From positions 682,001 through 746,000 of the forward strand of contig NZ_CP101137.1 of NCBI RefSeq assembly GCF_028473745.1: 64,000 nucleotides of DNA, given 5' to 3'. This stretch comes from Streptomyces sp. M92. GTDB lineage: Bacteria > Actinomycetota > Actinomycetes > Streptomycetales > Streptomycetaceae. A model generated the notes under the pieces. That model did not search any database. It was not told where the DNA came from and saw nothing but the letters and a program-made list of their open reading frames with translations. Positions 8,700-16,349 of this stretch are shown here, one piece after another. How positions within the stretch are numbered: position 1 is the stretch's first letter; each line of letters begins with the position of its first letter. A program made the translations under genes and the position numbers.

Positions 8700-10090
8700 G
8701 CCATCGCACCACCGGAGCCGTCGTCCTCGGCGGCTCGCTCACCGGCATGCTCGCCGCCCGTGCCCTGGCGCCGTACGCGGGCCGGGTCACCGTGGTCGAG
8801 CGCGACGCGCTGCCCGCAGGGCCCGGACCGCGCCGGGGACTGCCCCAGGCCCGGCACGCCCACCAGCTGTGGTCGGGCGGGACACGGGCACTGGAGGGAC
8901 TCGTACCGGGCGTCACCGCCCGGCTCCGGCGGGCCGGGGCCCACCGGCTGCCCGTCACCACGGACATGGTGGTGCTCTCCCCCCGGGGCTGGTACCGGCG
9001 GTGGGACGAGTCCCACCAGATGCTGCTGTGCACCCGCGACCTGCTGGACGCCACCGTGCGGGAGCTGGTGTGCGCCGACGAGCGGATCGAGGTCGTCGAG
9101 GACGCCGAGGCGGTCGGGCTCGACGGCTCGGGCGGCGCCGTGACGGGAGTGCGGATACGGGTGGCGGGCGCAGGCGTGCGCACACTGCCCGCCGGCCTGG
9201 TCGTCGACGCCACGGGGCGTGCGTCGCGCACCCCCCGGTGGCTGGCGGAACTCGGGCTGGCCGCGCCGAAGACACGGCGGGTCGACGCGGGGGTGCGGTA
9301 CGCCAGCCGCCTGTACCGGGCACCTCGGGATGCCCACGACGGCTTCCCGGTGGTCAACGTGCAGCCCGACCCGCGGTCCCCGGGGCCGGGACGCGGCGGG
9401 GTACTGCTGCCCGTCGAGGACGGCCGGTGGCTGGTCACGCTGTTCGGCACCCGCGGCGGCGAACCGTCCGCCGACGCCGGGGACTTCGAACGGTACGCCC
9501 TCGAGGAGCTGCGGCACCCGCTGATCGGCGAGCTGCTGGCGCGGGCGGAGCCGCTGGGCGGCGTGTCGGCCACGCGGGCCACGGCCAACCGGCGTCACTA
9601 CTACGAGCGCATGCCCGTGTGGCCGGAGAACCTCGTGGTGCTCGGGGACGCGCTGGCCGCCCTCAATCCGGTCTACGGGCACGGGATGTCGGTGGCGGCG
9701 CAGGGCGCGCTGGCGCTCCGCTCGGTGCTCGGCCGGTCCGGCTGGGACGCACCGGACCTGGCCCGGTCGGCCCAGCGCGCGGTGGCCCGCCCGGCGGGCG
9801 CCGCGTGGGAACTCGCCGTCGGGCAGGACGTGTTCTTCCCCGGCGCCGCACAGGGCGGGCCGTCGCTGCTGGAGCGACTGTCGGCGGCCTACGTCGGCCG
9901 GCTCGCGTACACCGCCACGGGCAACGGGCGCGTCGCCCGCCGGGTGACGGACGTGATGGCCCTGGAGCGGGGCGCGCACGTACTGCTCGCGCCGCGGGTA
10001 CTCGTGGCCGCGGCGGCCGGCCCGCTCAAGCCGCAGCTGAGCGGCCCACCGCTGACGAAGCGCGAGCGCGTGGCCGCCGGGCTGCTCTAG
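8696..10090 (+). CDS. FAD-dependent monooxygenase / epoxidase-like oxidoreductase
   Basis: A 464-aa flavoprotein. The N-terminal dinucleotide fold AVVLGGSLTGMLAARALAP carries the GxGxxG-like motif, followed by VVERDALP and a PQARHAHQLW segment typical of the geranylgeranyl-reductase/epoxidase branch. The second FAD site is NLVVLGDALAALNPVYGHGMSVA (about residue 310), where GD contacts the ribityl chain. The ATG at 8696 overlaps the previous stop. Substrate unknown; a small hydrophobic molecule or lipid is plausible from the family and the membrane neighbour. Confidence 0.82.
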   Translation: MSHRTTGAVVLGGSLTGMLAARALAPYAGRVTVVERDALPAGPGPRRGLPQARHAHQLWSGGTRALEGLVPGVTARLRRAGAHRLPVTTDMVVLSPRGWYRRWDESHQMLLCTRDLLDATVRELVCADERIEVVEDAEAVGLDGSGGAVTGVRIRVAGAGVRTLPAGLVVDATGRASRTPRWLAELGLAAPKTRRVDAGVRYASRLYRAPRDAHDGFPVVNVQPDPRSPGPGRGGVLLPVEDGRWLVTLFGTRGGEPSADAGDFERYALEELRHPLIGELLARAEPLGGVSATRATANRRHYYERMPVWPENLVVLGDALAALNPVYGHGMSVAAQGALALRSVLGRSGWDAPDLARSAQRAVARPAGAAWELAVGQDVFFPGAAQGGPSLLERLSAAYVGRLAYTATGNGRVARRVTDVMALERGAHVLLAPRVLVAAAAGPLKPQLSGPPLTKRERVAAGLL

Positions 10091-10107
10091 GTGTACGCCC
10101 GGTCCCC

Positions 10108-10146
10108 GCCCCCGGACCGGTCGCATACGCCCCGGGGGCCGGTTTT
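10108..10146 (+). terminator. Intrinsic-type terminator after the monooxygenase gene
   Basis: GCCCCCGG (10108-10115) pairs with CCGGGGGC (10132-10139) over a 16-base loop and is followed by CGGTTTT. It lies 18 bases after the stop codon at 10090. Confidence 0.6.
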
Positions 10147-10162
10147 CCCACGCCCCGCATCA

Positions 10163-10720
10163 GCGGCACACGGTGCCCGAACCGGCAGCCCAAGCTCCGG
10201 GACCGGCCGCACACAGCCCGAACCCGCCGCACGGCCCGAACCCGCCGCACACACCCCGAACCCGCCACACACGCCCCACAACGCGGCACACGGCGCCCGA
10301 ACCGGCAGCCCAAGCTCCGGGACCGGCCGCACACGGCCCCAACCCACCACACGGCCCGAACCCGCCGCACACACCCCGAACCCGCCACACACGCCCCACA
10401 ACGCGGCACACGGCGCCCGAACCGGCAGCCCAAGCTCCGGGACCGGCCGCACACGGCCCGAACCCGCCACACGCGGCCCCGAACCCGCCGTACACGCCCC
10501 CGACCCGCCACACGCCCCGCAATCAGCGGCACACGGCGCCCGAACCGGCGGCACACACCCAGACTCCGGAACCAGCCACACACAGCCCGAACCCGCCACG
10601 CACGCCCCGGACCGGCGGCACACGCCCCGGACCGGCGGCACACGCCCCGGACCGGCGGCACACCCTCCGGCACCGGTCGCACACGGCCTCGAACCCGCAG
10701 CACACACCCCAGACCGGCCG
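10163..10720. repeat. GC-rich tandem repeat block, 120-bp and 20-bp units
   Basis: This stretch between two convergent genes has no convincing gene. A unit of exactly 120 bp recurs: the 60 bases at 10261-10320 are identical to those at 10381-10440, and 10141-10200 carries the same second half. Inside it are degenerate 12-20-bp steps of the type CCCGAACCCGCCGCACAC. At 10601-10660 a 20-bp unit, CACGCCCCGGACCGGCGGCA, is repeated three times exactly. All six frames stay open because of base composition, giving Pro/His/Thr-rich or Cys/Gly/Val-rich translations without a ribosome site, so I read it as non-coding. Confidence 0.85.
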
Positions 10721-10755
10721 CAGCCGCCCTGGACCGGCGCGACCGCGCCCCGTGC

Positions 10756-11637
10756 TCAGCCCGCGAACGCCGGCTGCGGCACCCCCCGCCCCGCGTCCGG
10801 CACCACCAGCAGTGAACCCGCCAGCGGATGCGGGGCGGTGAGGCCGACGCGGGCCGTGGTGATGTACAGGTCGCTCAGGCCGGGACCGCCGAACGCGCAG
10901 GCCGTGACCCGCGGCACGGGGAGGGGGATCACCCGGTCCAGGTCGCCGGCCGGCGTGTAGCGGCGTACCGCACCGCCGTCCCACAGGGCGACCCACACGC
11001 ACCCCTCGGCGTCGACGCACAGCCCGTCGGGGAAGCCGGCGCCGTCCTCGATCGTGGCCAGCGGGCGGCGGCCCGTGATCCGGCCGTCGGGGGCGGTGAC
11101 GTCGAAGACGTCGATGCGGCGGGTCGGTGTGTCGACGTAGTACATCAGCCGCCCGTCGGGGCTCCAGCCGGTGCCGTTGCTCACCGCGACGTCGTCCAGC
11201 ACCGTCGTCACCGTGCCGTCCCCGGTGATCCGGGACAGCGTGCCGCCGCCGGGTGCCTCGTCGTAGCGCATGGTGCCGGCCCACAGCGTGCCGTCGTGGG
11301 CGACGGCGGCGTCGTTGGCGCGGCGGCCGGGGACGGTCTCCCGGTGCAGCCAGCGGAAGGCGCCGTCGGGGTCGAGCAGGCCGATGCCGTCCCGCAGGTT
11401 GAGGACGAGCCCGCCGCCCGCGCGGGGCTTGACCGCGCCCACGTGCTGCTCGGTGCGGCGCACCGTGCGCCGGCCGGTCGCCGGGTCGTAGGTGTGGACG
11501 CGGCAGTTCAGGATGTCGATCCACAGGAGGCGGCCGGTCGCCGGGTCCCAGGTGGGTCCCTCGCCGAGGGCGGCCTCCGCCCGGACCGCCACCTCGTACG
11601 CCGTGGCCGTGCCCGGGCCCCTGCCCGCCCCCGTCAT
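10756..11637 (-). CDS. SMP-30/gluconolactonase/LRE-family sugar lactonase
   Basis: A 293-aa six-bladed propeller of the SMP-30 family, which hydrolyses sugar lactones with a bound divalent metal. Metal ligands are suggested by Glu in LGEGPTWD (about residue 26), Asn in VSNGTGWSPD and Asp in GFPDGLCVDAEG. Its ATG overlaps the stop of the IclR gene (ATGA, 11634-11637), so regulator and enzyme are co-translated. Aldonolactone hydrolysis in oxidative arabinose or other pentose catabolism would fit, but the substrate is not readable from sequence. Confidence 0.88.
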   Translation of the reverse strand: MTGAGRGPGTATAYEVAVRAEAALGEGPTWDPATGRLLWIDILNCRVHTYDPATGRRTVRRTEQHVGAVKPRAGGGLVLNLRDGIGLLDPDGAFRWLHRETVPGRRANDAAVAHDGTLWAGTMRYDEAPGGGTLSRITGDGTVTTVLDDVAVSNGTGWSPDGRLMYYVDTPTRRIDVFDVTAPDGRITGRRPLATIEDGAGFPDGLCVDAEGCVWVALWDGGAVRRYTPAGDLDRVIPLPVPRVTACAFGGPGLSDLYITTARVGLTAPHPLAGSLLVVPDAGRGVPQPAFAG

Positions 11638-12407
11638 TCCGCACCCCGGTGACCGAGGCGCTCGGACAGGTCGGCGGCGCCCTTGACGGCCAGTTCCTCC
11701 AGCTCGCCGAGGCGGTCCTCGCTCCAGCGGATCATGGGCACGGAGATGGACAGCGCGGCGACGACCCGGCCGGTGCGGTCGCGGACCGGGGCGGCGACGC
11801 AGGAGACGTCCGGGTTGGACTCGCGGTTCTCCACCGCGGTGCCGCGCTCGCGGATGCCGGCCAGGGCCTCCCGCAGCGCGGCCGGGTCGGTGATGCTGTT
11901 CGGCGTCATCGCGGCCAGTTCGGTGCCGTCCGGGAAGCGGGCGGCGAGCTCCGGCTCGGGGAGGGAGGCCAGCAGCATCTTGCCGACGGAGGTGCAGTGG
12001 GCGGGCAGCTTCCGCCCGGCCGCCGACACCATGCGCACCGCGTGCGTGGAGTCGACCTTGGCGATGTAGATGACGTCGGTGTCCTCGAGGATCGCCACGT
12101 GCACCGTCTCGTCGCAGGTCTCGGCGACGGACCGGGCGACCTGCTGGCCCTCGGCGGCGAGGTCGAGGTGCTCGGCGTAGCGGGCGCCGAGCTGGTACGG
12201 GCGCACACCGAGCCGGTACCGTCCGGGCTGCCCGGCCACGGGGACGATGTACTTGCGGGCGGCGAGCGTGGTGACCAGCTCGTGCACGGTGGTGCGCGGC
12301 AGCTGGAGCCGGCGCACGATGTCGGGGGCGGAGAGCGTGCCGTCCCCGTCGAGGAAGAGCTCGAGTATGTCGAGAGCCCGGGTCACGGCTGGTACGAGGC
12401 GTCCCAC
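11634..12407 (-). CDS. IclR-family transcriptional regulator
   Basis: A 257-aa protein. The N-terminal winged helix (ALDILELFLDGDGTLSAPDI, then LPRTTVHELVTTLAA as recognition helix, about residues 11-60) is followed by an IclR effector domain with the conserved PAHCTSVGKMLLA and the C-terminal GRVVAALSISVP motif. I start at the GTG at 12407, preceded by GGAGGGGG; longer versions lack a ribosome site. It is co-transcribed with the SMP-30 gene. The motif upstream (12428-12440) is nearly repeated before the arabinan ABC operon, hinting at a shared pentose regulon. Confidence 0.88.
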   Translation of the reverse strand: MGRLVPAVTRALDILELFLDGDGTLSAPDIVRRLQLPRTTVHELVTTLAARKYIVPVAGQPGRYRLGVRPYQLGARYAEHLDLAAEGQQVARSVAETCDETVHVAILEDTDVIYIAKVDSTHAVRMVSAAGRKLPAHCTSVGKMLLASLPEPELAARFPDGTELAAMTPNSITDPAALREALAGIRERGTAVENRESNPDVSCVAAPVRDRTGRVVAALSISVPMIRWSEDRLGELEELAVKGAADLSERLGHRGAE

Positions 12408-12427
12408 GTCCGGCCCCCTCCCTAAGT

Positions 12428-12440
12428 TGTTCGAGATTTC
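12428..12440. promoter_or_regulatory. Putative IclR operator (auto-regulatory)
   Basis: TGTTCGAGATTTC lies 21 bases upstream of the regulator start codon, within a longer imperfect dyad from GTTGTT to AACAGG. It differs at one position from the 13-mer at 6676-6688. The position is right for auto-repression; evidence is sequence similarity only. Confidence 0.35.
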
Positions 12441-12543
12441 AACAGGCGATCGGAATAACGAACACAGGCTACTCACATCGCGTTTGCCGGGGCAATGGGC
12501 GTGCGCCCGCGTGCTCTTCCGCCCCATGGGCCACGATGGACCC

Positions 12544-13137
12544 ATGCCCACCGGAAAGCGGCCCTCCGGCCCGTTCACCCCGCGCGACTTCCAGCTCGTG
12601 CTGCTGCGCCGCATGGCCGACCACAATCCCGGCCCGGTGGAGGACGCCCGCCGCGAGCTGGGCGCCTCGATCGCTCAGATGCGGGAGGCCAACCGCCGCT
12701 GGCAGGCGATGCTCCGCTCCCCGCACTCCCGCTCGGCCGCCTCCCGGTACCGCTCCGTCCTGGGCGAACCCGAGTCGGCGGCGCCCCGCCGGATCGGCGA
12801 CCTGGAGTGCGAGGCCCGGCAGTGGGCGCTCCCCCTCTGGCCCGACCTGCGCTTCGAGGTGCTCGTCGCCGACAAGGGCGTGGTCTGGAACGAGTGGCTG
12901 GTCCGCGCCCCGGGCGCCCCGGGACCGGAGCTGCGCACCCTGGACGACCTCACCCCCTGGTCCTGCACGGTCGACGAGGCGGCCCGCGCCTTCGCACCCG
13001 CCCGCCCGCTCCAGGGCTCGGCCCCCACCCGGTGGGGCCTGGCCTTCACCGCCCCGGACGCGGACGGGCAACGGCACGAGGTCGTCGCCGAGTTCACCTG
13101 GGGCCTGCTCCAGCGGACGGCGGTCCGAGGCCGCTAG
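12544..13137 (+). CDS. Conserved-looking hypothetical protein
   Basis: A 197-aa cytoplasmic protein with no motif I recognise. The N-terminal third is helical and charged (FTPRDFQLVLLRRMADHNPG, then an Arg-rich helix around residues 45-75). The remainder looks like a mixed alpha/beta domain with several tryptophans (WALPLWPDLRFEVLV, VVWNEWLV, RWGLAFTAP). The ATG at 12544 is chosen as the last of two in-frame ATGs; neither has a clear ribosome site, so the start is uncertain. Divergent from the IclR gene and convergent, with a 4-bp overlap, with the ATP-grasp gene. Confidence 0.65.
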   Translation: MPTGKRPSGPFTPRDFQLVLLRRMADHNPGPVEDARRELGASIAQMREANRRWQAMLRSPHSRSAASRYRSVLGEPESAAPRRIGDLECEARQWALPLWPDLRFEVLVADKGVVWNEWLVRAPGAPGPELRTLDDLTPWSCTVDEAARAFAPARPLQGSAPTRWGLAFTAPDADGQRHEVVAEFTWGLLQRTAVRGR

Positions 13138-14003
13138 CGAGCCGCCTCCAGCACCGCCTCCACCACCCGCGGCAGCGACCGCTCGTGCAGCCACAGGAAC
13201 AGGTTCGGCTCCACCAGCTCCAGTTCCATCACCCGCGGCCGCCCGTCGTCCCCGTCCACCAGGTCGACCCGGGCGTACAGCAGCTCGGGAACGTCCGGCA
13301 CGGCGGCCAGGGCGCGTTCGGCGACGGCGAGTTCGGCCGCGGTCGGCGTCCAGGGCTCCAGGCCCGGGTGCGCGACCTTGCGCTCGTCGTACGGCGTCCC
13401 GGGCGCGAGGACCGCGCCCTTGCGACTGGCGTGCAGCAGTCGCCCGCCGAAGAACTGCAGCGCCCGCTCCCCGGTGGCGTCGATGCCGCGCACGTACGGC
13501 TGCACCATCGCCGTGAAGCCCTCGGCGTGCATCCGCTCCACCTGGCGCAGGGCGGTGGCGTGCTCGCCCGGGGTGTAGCGGGCGGCGAAGCGGGCCCCGG
13601 CGCCGGAGGCCGGCTTGACGACGTACTCGTGGCCGTCGGGCAGGACGGGCGCCTCACCGGGCGCCGCGTAGCTCGTGGGGACGGTGGGCACGCCGGCGCC
13701 GGCGAGTTCGCCCAGGTAGCGCTTGTCGGTGTTCCAGCGCACGACGGGTGCCGGGTTCGCCAGCCGCGTCAGCTTCCCGCACTGTTCGGCCCAGGCCGTG
13801 AACTCGGCGGACCGCCAGCTGTAGTCCCAGGTCGAGCGGATGACGGCGAGGTCGAAGGCGCCCCAGTCGACGCCGTCGTCGTCCCAGACCTCGGCGGACG
13901 CCGTCGCCCCGGCGTCCGCCAGGGCCCGCACCAGCACCGGCAGGTCCCGGTCGTCGCTGACCTGCGGGCCGGGGCGGCAGGTGACGAGTGCTATTCGTGG
14001 CAT
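13134..14003 (-). CDS. ATP-grasp domain protein
   Basis: A 289-aa ATP-grasp enzyme resembling the RimK/glutathione-synthetase-like group, which joins a carboxylate to an amine with ATP hydrolysis. Visible elements are VIRSTWDY near residue 55, VRWNTDKRYLGELAGAGVP, the ATP-binding lysine in EYVVKPASGAGARFAAR (about residue 128) and the Mg-binding strand LLYARVDLVDGDDGRPRVMELELVEPNL near the C-terminus. Family members of this size appear as orphans in many actinobacteria. Acceptor and donor are unknown. The stop overlaps the opposing gene end at 13137. Confidence 0.8.
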   Translation of the reverse strand: MPRIALVTCRPGPQVSDDRDLPVLVRALADAGATASAEVWDDDGVDWGAFDLAVIRSTWDYSWRSAEFTAWAEQCGKLTRLANPAPVVRWNTDKRYLGELAGAGVPTVPTSYAAPGEAPVLPDGHEYVVKPASGAGARFAARYTPGEHATALRQVERMHAEGFTAMVQPYVRGIDATGERALQFFGGRLLHASRKGAVLAPGTPYDERKVAHPGLEPWTPTAAELAVAERALAAVPDVPELLYARVDLVDGDDGRPRVMELELVEPNLFLWLHERSLPRVVEAVLEAAR

Positions 14004-14007
14004 GGTC

Positions 14008-14715
14008 CTATCGTTCCTCTCCCGGGTCCCAGTCCAGCAGTCGGACCTTGGCGACCGTACGGACATGGCGGCGCATAGCGGCGGCGGCCTGCCCGGGGCG
14101 GCGTTCGGCGATCGCGTCGAGGATGGCCCGGTGCTGGGCCAGCGAGCGGCCGGGGCGGCCGGGCTGGCGCAGGGACTCGGTGCGGCTCTCGGCGATCTGG
14201 TGGGCGATGGAGCGCATGAACTCCGCGAGCAGGCTGCTGTGTGCCGCGGCCGTCACCGCCGCGTGGAACAGGCGGTCGCCCTCGACGCCGTGACCGCCCT
14301 CCTCGACCTCCTCGGCCATGACCGCGAGCGCCGACCGCATCGCCGCCAGGTCGTCCTCCGTGCGGCGCTCGGCGGCCAGTTCGGCGAGCTTGGTCTCCAG
14401 CGCCTCGCGGGCCTCCAGGACGTCCGGAAGCCGTCGCCGGCGTTCGACCATGTCCTCGAACGGTTCGACGTCGAGGCTGTCGCGTACCAGGTACGTGCCG
14501 CCGCCGTGCCGCGCCTCCACCAGGCCCTGGACCTCCAGGACCACGATCGCCTGCTTCACCGAGGCCCGGCTGACACCGAGGCGCCGGGCGAGGTCCCGTT
14601 CGGGCGGAAGACGGTCGCCGGCCCGCAGGCCGCCGTCGGTGACGTACTGGCGCAGCCGCTCCAGCACCTGCTCGTACAAGCGCTGCCTGGTCATGGGGCG
14701 CAAGGCGTCGGTCAC
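14008..14715 (-). CDS. GntR-family (FadR-type) regulator of the malonate module
   Basis: A 235-aa protein. The N-terminal GntR winged helix is seen as LRAGDRLPPERDLARRLGVSR followed by VKQAIVVLEVQGLVEARHGGGTYLV (residues about 29-76). A helical FCD effector domain follows, with the Asp/His metal pattern (DRLFHAAV and QHRAILDAI). The GTG start at 14715 is preceded by GAGGGGG. It is divergent from the MatC-like carrier, and two AGTGGCT dyads lie between them, so it probably represses the carrier-matB-carboxyltransferase genes and responds to malonate or malonyl-CoA. Ligand is inferred from context. Confidence 0.88.
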   Translation of the reverse strand: MTDALRPMTRQRLYEQVLERLRQYVTDGGLRAGDRLPPERDLARRLGVSRASVKQAIVVLEVQGLVEARHGGGTYLVRDSLDVEPFEDMVERRRRLPDVLEAREALETKLAELAAERRTEDDLAAMRSALAVMAEEVEEGGHGVEGDRLFHAAVTAAAHSSLLAEFMRSIAHQIAESRTESLRQPGRPGRSLAQHRAILDAIAERRPGQAAAAMRRHVRTVAKVRLLDWDPGEER

Positions 14716-14761
14716 GGTTCCCCCTCTCGCCGGGAGCGTAACACCGGGCCGTCTGTGGCCG

Positions 14762-14776
14762 AGTGGCTGAGCCAAT
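14762..14776. promoter_or_regulatory. Putative GntR operator 1
   Basis: AGTGGCTGAGCCAAT, a 15-bp dyad with six of seven arm bases complementary, located 47 bp upstream of the regulator gene. It pairs with the perfect copy at 14850-14864. Confidence 0.5.
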
Positions 14777-14849
14777 TCGCGCGCGACCCCTTGACGCGGG
14801 CCCGGAGCGGGCCCACGCTGACCGACCAGTCGACCCGTAGCATCGTCCA

Positions 14850-14864
14850 AGTGGCTCAGCCACT
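14850..14864. promoter_or_regulatory. Putative GntR operator 2
   Basis: AGTGGCTCAGCCACT is a perfect 7-1-7 palindrome 48 bp before the carrier ATG. A TTGACG box at 14791 with CACGCT 17 bases on could be the carrier promoter, so the operator would lie downstream of it, a repressing position. The match with operator 1 supports autoregulation plus control of the malonate genes. Confidence 0.55.
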
Positions 14865-14911
14865 CTGCCAATCGGGCCCCTGTTCGTCAGGCTGGTCCTC
14901 GGGAGCCCCGC

Positions 14912-16291
14912 ATGTCCCCCGAACTCGTCTCGATCCTCGTCCTCGTGGTGGTGTTCGTCATCGCCACCACCCGCTCCGTCAACATGGGCGCCCTCGCCTT
15001 CGCCGCCGCCTTCGGGGTGGGCACGCTCGTCGCGGACCTCGACGCGGACGGCATCTTCGCCGGTTTCCCCGGCGACCTGTTCGTCGTCCTCGTCGGTGTC
15101 ACCTACCTGTTCGCGATCGCCCGCGCCAACGGCACCACCGACTGGCTGGTGCACGCCGCCGTCCGGCTGGTGCGGGGGCGGGTGGCGCTGATCCCGTGGG
15201 TGATGTTCGCGCTGACCGGCGCGCTGACGGCGATCGGCGCGGTGAGCCCGGCCGCGGTGGCGATCGTCGCGCCGGTCGCGCTGAGCTTCGCCACGCGGTA
15301 CTCGATCAGTCCGCTGCTGATGGGCACGATGGTGGTGCACGGGGCGCAGGCCGGCGGCTTCTCGCCGATCAGCATCTACGGCTCCATCGTCAACGGCATC
15401 GTGGAGCGCGAGGGCCTTCCGGGCAGCGAGGTCACCCTCTTCCTGGCCTCGCTGATCGCCAACCTGCTCATCGCGAGCGTGCTGTTCGTGCTCTTCGGCG
15501 GGCGCAAGCTGTGGGCGCGGGGGTCGGTGGCGCCCGAGGACGACGGCGCGGGCGCGGCGGACCTGGGCACGGAGCCCACCGCGACCGGCACCGGGTCCGG
15601 CACCGCGCCCGGGTCCGGACCCGCCACAACCGCCCCCACCGCCGTGGCCGTCCGCCCCGGCCAGGACACCGACGGCACGGGCGGCGCCACCCGTCTCAGC
15701 CCCGCCCGGATCGCCACCCTCGGCGCCCTGGTCGCCCTCGTCGTGGCCGTCCTCGGCTTCGACCTGGACGCGGGTCTGACCGCGGTCACCCTCGCCGTCG
15801 TGCTGAGCACCGCCTGGCCGGACGACAGCCGCCGCGCGGTCGGCGAGATCGCCTGGTCCACCGTGCTGCTGATCTGCGGTGTCCTGACGTACGTCGGTGT
15901 GCTGGAGGAGATGGGCACGATCACCTGGGCCGGTGAGGGCGTCGGCGGGATCGGCGTCCCGCTGCTGGCCGCCGTGCTGCTGTGCTACATCGGCGCGATC
16001 GTGTCGGCCTTCGCCTCCTCCGTGGGCATCATGGGCGCGTTGATCCCGCTGGCGGTGCCGTTCCTCGCGCAGGGCGAGATCGGGGCGGTCGGCATGGTGG
16101 CGGCGCTAGCGGTGTCGGCGACGGTCGTGGACGTCAGCCCGTTCTCCACGAACGGCGCGCTGGTGCTGGCCGCGGCCCCGGACGTCGACCGCGAGCGGTT
16201 CTTCCGGCAGTTGATGATCTACGGAGGCATCGTGGTGGCCGCCGTGCCCGCGCTGGCGTGGCTGGTGCTGGTCGTGCCCGGCTTCGGGTAG
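14912..16291 (+). CDS. MatC-like dicarboxylate (malonate) carrier
   Basis: A 459-aa integral membrane protein of the SLC13/ion-transporter group with an N-terminal MatC-type domain. About eleven hydrophobic segments are visible, with inverted-repeat elements TGALTAIGAVSPAAVAIVAP and ASSVGIMGALIPLAVP carrying the substrate-binding Ser/Pro loops. A hydrophilic Gly/Thr-rich insert (about residues 205-255) separates the two halves. GGGAG precedes the ATG. Position next to matB and under the divergent GntR regulator points to malonate uptake. Confidence 0.82.
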   Translation: MSPELVSILVLVVVFVIATTRSVNMGALAFAAAFGVGTLVADLDADGIFAGFPGDLFVVLVGVTYLFAIARANGTTDWLVHAAVRLVRGRVALIPWVMFALTGALTAIGAVSPAAVAIVAPVALSFATRYSISPLLMGTMVVHGAQAGGFSPISIYGSIVNGIVEREGLPGSEVTLFLASLIANLLIASVLFVLFGGRKLWARGSVAPEDDGAGAADLGTEPTATGTGSGTAPGSGPATTAPTAVAVRPGQDTDGTGGATRLSPARIATLGALVALVVAVLGFDLDAGLTAVTLAVVLSTAWPDDSRRAVGEIAWSTVLLICGVLTYVGVLEEMGTITWAGEGVGGIGVPLLAAVLLCYIGAIVSAFASSVGIMGALIPLAVPFLAQGEIGAVGMVAALAVSATVVDVSPFSTNGALVLAAAPDVDRERFFRQLMIYGGIVVAAVPALAWLVLVVPGFG

Positions 16292-16349
16292 GTCCAGGCA
16301 GGAAACCGGCAAACGCGAGCAGCAGCGAAACGACTAAGGAGTACGACGC

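Noticed and set aside
10601..10660. Three exact 20-bp units as a CRISPR-like array
   Set aside because: Units are directly adjacent with no unique spacers, and no cas genes are nearby.
10026..10703. Long Cys/Gly/Val-rich and Pro/His-rich frames through the tandem repeat block
   Set aside because: They follow from repeat composition, are open in many frames, and have no ribosome site or domain.
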